Positions 42,569 through 44,775 of a stretch of 44,775 nt of DNA are shown in pieces; within the stretch, counting starts at the first letter, position 1, and every line of letters starts with the position of its first letter. The DNA is taken from the NCBI GenBank assembly GCA_041485385.1, contig JBGPJM010000015.1, positions 1 through 44,775 of the forward strand. Direction: 5' to 3'. The notes under the pieces are model-generated. The model was not told the origin of the DNA, searched no databases, and was given only the letters and a program-made list of their open reading frames with translations. The translations under genes were made by a program, and so were the position numbers. The stretch is from JBGPJM01 sp041485385 (lineage in GTDB: Bacteria; Planctomycetota; Phycisphaerae; Phycisphaerales; UBA1924).

Positions 42569-42722
42569 TTTGGCGGTCTTAGGCGAGAACTGGCGGCCTT
42601 AGGCTTGGGGCGCTCAGGAAGGGGTTTGGAGTTGGCGGTCTTAGGCGGTTGAGTTGGCGGTCTTAGGGGCTGAGTTGGCGGCCTTAGGCGAGTTGGCGGT
42701 CCTTGGGGGCGGCGTTGGCGCC
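42569..42722 (-). repeat. Array B: CCTAAGACCG/CCAACTC repeats with ~21-bp period
   Basis: Read on the minus strand, units CCTAAG(A/G)CCG-CCAACTC(A) recur. On the plus strand TGGCG starts at 42571, 42591, 42633, 42655, 42676, 42694 and 42716; the step is 18-22 bp, and one copy near 42612 is lost. Each unit is two half-units of 10-11 bp, each starting CC. The main half-unit and that of array A both fit CCWWARRYYG. Confidence 0.8.
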
Positions 42723-42786
42723 TGCTCATTTCCGAGGGCGAAAGCCCGCGAGATGGCCGAGACTCTCGGCGACTGAACTGCTGGAT

Positions 42787-42864
42787 TGTCAAAGAGCCAC
42801 TCTTTGAACGACGTGCGACAATACCCTAGCACAGCACGAACTATTGTGCAAGGAAAATGTTTGG
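42787..42864 (-). promoter_or_regulatory. Leader B: conserved promoter plus boxA-like signal
   Basis: The minus strand repeats the 18-nt block of leader A exactly (42864-42847). TTGCAC (42851-42846), 17-nt spacer and TAGGGT (42828-42823) align base for base with the leader A promoter. GCTCTTTGACA (42797-42787) is a better boxA match than in leader A. It sits in a perfect hairpin, CAAAGAG-TGG-CTCTTTG (42806-42790), which could hide it. Confidence 0.65.
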
Positions 42865-42957
42865 TTTTTTCGACGAACTCGCGTTGCCACCACGGGAGCG
42901 CGATGGTGCTCGCTCGCGGGCAGGAGTGGTGCCGGGCCTGGCCCGTACCATGGGCGC

Positions 42958-43098
42958 ATGCTCGTGCGAACGTTTCAGGAAGGCGATGTCGCACCGGCGT
43001 GCCGGCTGACGAACCACTTCATCGAGAAGACCGCCATCCACTTCGGGAGCAAGCCGCTGGGCGATCAAGAGTTCGCGGCGATGTGGGAGCGGCCATGA
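42958..43098 (+). pseudogene. N-terminal remnant of a GNAT acetyltransferase
   Basis: Forty-six codons, MLVRTFQEGDVAPACRLTNH to FAAMWERP, match the start of phosphinothricin-acetyltransferase-like GNAT proteins (the usual pattern is ...NHxIExTAxxFxxxPxxxxExxAMW). The acetyl-CoA-binding part is missing. The frame ends in the ATGA that starts the threonine aldolase gene, so a deletion seems to have joined the two. It may still be translated as a leader peptide coupled to that gene. Confidence 0.6.
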
Positions 43099-44132
43099 TT
43101 GACCTGCGATCCGACACCGTGACCCGGCCCTCCGTCGAGATGCGGGCCGCCATGGCCGCCGCTGAGGTTGGCGCTGATCAGTTCGGTGAGGATCCGACCA
43201 TCAACCGGCTTCAGGAGCGAGCCGCGGCCCTCCTCGGCAAGAAGGCAGCGCTCTGGCTTCCCACGGGAACCATGGCCGATCAGGTGGCGCTGCGGGTGCT
43301 GACCCGGCCTGGCGACGACGTGGTGGTCAGCCGCGAGAGCTACACCGTCTGGCTCGAGGCGGGGGCATCCGGTGCGAACGCGGGCGTTCAGTTCACGGAG
43401 ATCGGCACGGCCGGCGTGTTCACCGCCGAGCAGTTCGTCGCGGCGTGCAAGCCGCGCGGCCATGCTGTCTACGCACCGACAACGCTCGTCGAGATCGAGA
43501 ACACTCACAATCGTGCGGGGGGCGTCGTCTTTCCGCAGGCCGAAGCCGTGCGGATCTGCGGCGCGGCGAGAGAGCGGGCGATCGCCTCCTATCTGGATGG
43601 GGCGCGACTCTGGAACGCCGCGGTGGCAACCGGGCTTTCCCCTGCCGATCTGGCGGCGCCGTTCGACCTGGTGGCGGTTGCGTTTTCCAAGGGACTTGGC
43701 GCCCCCGGCGGGTCGCTCCTGGCGGGATCGCGTGACATGATCACGCGTGCGGTCCGCTTTCGGCGCATGTTCGGCGGCGCGATGGGCCAAGTCGGGGTCT
43801 TCGCGGCCGCCGCTCTGCATGGGCTCGGGCACAACATGGACAAGCTCGCTGAGGACCACGCCAACGCCCGTCGCCTCGCGAGTGCACTCGCCGGCGGCCC
43901 ACGTATTCTGCTGGACCCCTCCACGGTCCAGACCAATATCCTCATCTTCGGTCTTGCCCCCGGGGCGCCCGATGCGGCGACCGTGGTCGCCAAGGCGAGG
44001 GAGAGCGGCGTGCTGGTCCTGGCATTCGGACCACGCACCATCCGCGCCGTGACCCACCTGGACGTCTCACGCGAGCAATGCGAGCAGGCGGCAAGGGTCC
44101 TCGGCCAGATCGTTGCCGCGAGGGCGCCATGA
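43095..44132 (+). CDS. ltaE: Low-specificity L-threonine aldolase (PLP enzyme)
   Basis: Splits L-threonine or L-allo-threonine into glycine and acetaldehyde. The 345-residue protein is fold-type I PLP: DLRSDTVTRPSVEMRAAMAA, GEDPTINRLQERAAALLGKK, LWLPTGTMADQVAL, LVEIENTHNRAGGVVFP, YLDGARLWNAAVATG and AFSKGLGAPGGSLLAG with the PLP-binding Lys. MFGGAMGQVGVFAAAAL is also typical. ATG 43095 overlaps the stop of the GNAT remnant. It is complete. Confidence 0.95.
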   Translation: MIDLRSDTVTRPSVEMRAAMAAAEVGADQFGEDPTINRLQERAAALLGKKAALWLPTGTMADQVALRVLTRPGDDVVVSRESYTVWLEAGASGANAGVQFTEIGTAGVFTAEQFVAACKPRGHAVYAPTTLVEIENTHNRAGGVVFPQAEAVRICGAARERAIASYLDGARLWNAAVATGLSPADLAAPFDLVAVAFSKGLGAPGGSLLAGSRDMITRAVRFRRMFGGAMGQVGVFAAAALHGLGHNMDKLAEDHANARRLASALAGGPRILLDPSTVQTNILIFGLAPGAPDAATVVAKARESGVLVLAFGPRTIRAVTHLDVSREQCEQAARVLGQIVAARAP

Positions 44133-44158
44133 ACGACCTCGGGTCTTGCTGACCCGGG

Positions 44159-44195
44159 GGCTCTGGGCATAGACCTCGCAGAGCCGAGGGCTCTG
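44159..44195 (+). promoter_or_regulatory. Alternative hairpins after ltaE
   Basis: GGCTCTG (44159-44165), CAGAGCC (44179-44185) and GGCTCTG (44189-44195). The middle copy can pair with either flank, with a 13-nt or a 3-nt loop. No T-run follows. Confidence 0.5.
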
Positions 44196-44322
44196 GCACG
44201 AGAAGAAACAGGTCCGGGCCGCCCAGCGCGGCTCCCTGAATCATCCTTCAACCCAGGGCAGGTGTGCCGTAGAATCACGAGAAGACGGCCCGCGGCGGTC
44301 GTTGGGGGGGGGCGGAGATTCG

Positions 44323-44354
44323 AACGGGAACTCCCGGTCAAACGGGAACTCCCG
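44323..44354 (+). promoter_or_regulatory. Tandem palindromes upstream of the prepilin gene
   Basis: AACGGGAACTCCCG occurs at 44323-44336 and again at 44341-44354, 18 bp apart. Each contains CGGGA-AC-TCCCG. They end 11 bp before the likely GTG start, where a repressor or RNA hairpin could control initiation. Confidence 0.5.
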
Positions 44355-44365
44355 ACTGGAACACC

Positions 44366-44775
44366 GTGATCGCGCCCCTTCCGCAACTCTCCGCTCGCCG
44401 GGCGCCATCGGGGGGGCGCGGGGAGGGGGGGTTCACGCTCATCGAGCTGCTCGTCGTCATCGCCGTGATCGCGGTCCTGATCGGGCTGCTGCTCACCGCG
44501 CTGCGCGGGGCGCGCGAGGCGGGGCGGGCGACGGTCTGCCTGGCCAACCAGCGCTCGATCCTCTCCGTGCTCGGTCTGTACGCCGACGACTCGAAGCGGT
44601 ACATCCCGCGCGAGAGCGGCTCGGGGTATTTCCTGATTCCCGCCGCGCCGCTGGATTCCTTGCCCCCGCTGGACGCCGGCGAACGGATGGACATCTCCTG
44701 GCCCTTCAACCTGCGCCCGTACCTCGACGAGCGGGCGAGCACGGCGGACAAGACCGGCGGCCTGGGCGACGACCG
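44366..44775 (+). CDS. Type II secretion/type IV pilin-like prepilin (3' end cut by window edge)
   Basis: A planctomycete-style pseudopilin. A 23-residue basic leader ends in GEGG, followed by FTLIELLVVIAVIAVLIGLL. That gives a prepilin-peptidase site after Gly, methylated Phe1 and conserved Glu5. After the helix comes ALRGAREAGRATVCLANQRS, like the opening of the DUF1559-type family, and a globular head starts (VLGLYADDSKRYIPRES). No stop occurs before 44775. The start is probably GTG 44366; no ATG is in frame. About 136 codons are visible. Confidence 0.85.
   Translation, partial: MIAPLPQLSARRAPSGGRGEGGFTLIELLVVIAVIAVLIGLLLTALRGAREAGRATVCLANQRSILSVLGLYADDSKRYIPRESGSGYFLIPAAPLDSLPPLDAGERMDISWPFNLRPYLDERASTADKTGGLGDD

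Noticed and set aside
39480..42602. Plus-strand open frame of 1040 codons
   Set aside because: Antisense of the S8 protease with an intact catalytic triad; translation is Arg/His/Pro-rich noise.
1..44775. tRNA or rRNA genes
   Set aside because: No T-loop (GGTTCRANYCC) with matching acceptor stem and no rRNA core sequence was noticed on either strand by eye; a tRNA scan would settle it.

Overview
The window is high-GC bacterial chromosome, most likely from a planctomycete of the class Phycisphaerae. Evidence: secreted proteins ending in a PAPGA(L/I)SLL..AGL..RRR sorting tail; extracellular proteins with C-terminal dockerin-like N(S)QDFFDFL repeats; a GFTLIELLVVI prepilin; several small membrane proteins with a CxxCGYxLxGL...CPECG zinc ribbon; housekeeping genes scattered rather than in the usual operons. 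No rRNA, tRNA, cas gene or plasmid function was seen.

Layout. 1-2.2 kb: 5' part of uvrA (minus). 2.3-3.0: zinc-ribbon membrane protein. 3.0-3.4: noncoding promoter/boxA-like leader followed by a decamer array (array A). 3.5-7.2: aldehyde dehydrogenase, EF-P, GNAT acetyltransferase and a catalytically dead half aldehyde dehydrogenase, resembling a split ALDH16. 7.2-9.0: psuG and folE2 (minus). 9.2-11.7: membrane proteins of unknown function. 11.8-15.4: two paralogous PEP-CTERM-like proteins diverging from a subtilisin-like protease. 15.5-17.0: flavin-reductase-like protein and an unknown gene. 17.1-21.6: mdh, a CpcT/CpeT-FKBP fusion lipoprotein, a J-domain protein and an exopolysaccharide-type sugar transferase. 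21.6-24.1: repeat-rich noncoding DNA and an IS110-family element. 24.3-25.3: rplM-rpsI. 25.4-29.4: small membrane/zinc-ribbon proteins and a GT4 glycosyltransferase. 29.4-32.0: rpoN and recR (minus), separated by a 35-bp inverted heptamer repeat. 32.0-35.2: phosphatase, ArnT-like glycosyltransferase, methyltransferase. 35.6-42.3: two very large secreted proteins (minus), one a subtilisin-like protease. 42.5-42.9: a second leader plus array (array B, minus). 43.0-44.1: GNAT remnant and threonine aldolase. 44.4-end: start of a prepilin-like protein.

The most unusual content is noncoding. Two loci 40 kb apart, in opposite orientation, share an 18-nt identical block, a promoter with the same 17-nt spacing and a boxA-like GCTCNTTGACA. 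Each is followed by an array of about 10-bp units that fit one degenerate consensus, CCWWARRYYG, although the unit sequence differs between loci. A third locus carries two modules of exactly 10-bp-phased T-tract repeats separated by heptamer blocks. These look like a dispersed noncoding element family; I cannot assign a function.

Other points worth following are the split ALDH16-like pair, a candidate bridge-RNA region upstream of the IS110 transposase, the CpcT-FKBP fusion, and the recR/rpoN heptamer hairpin.
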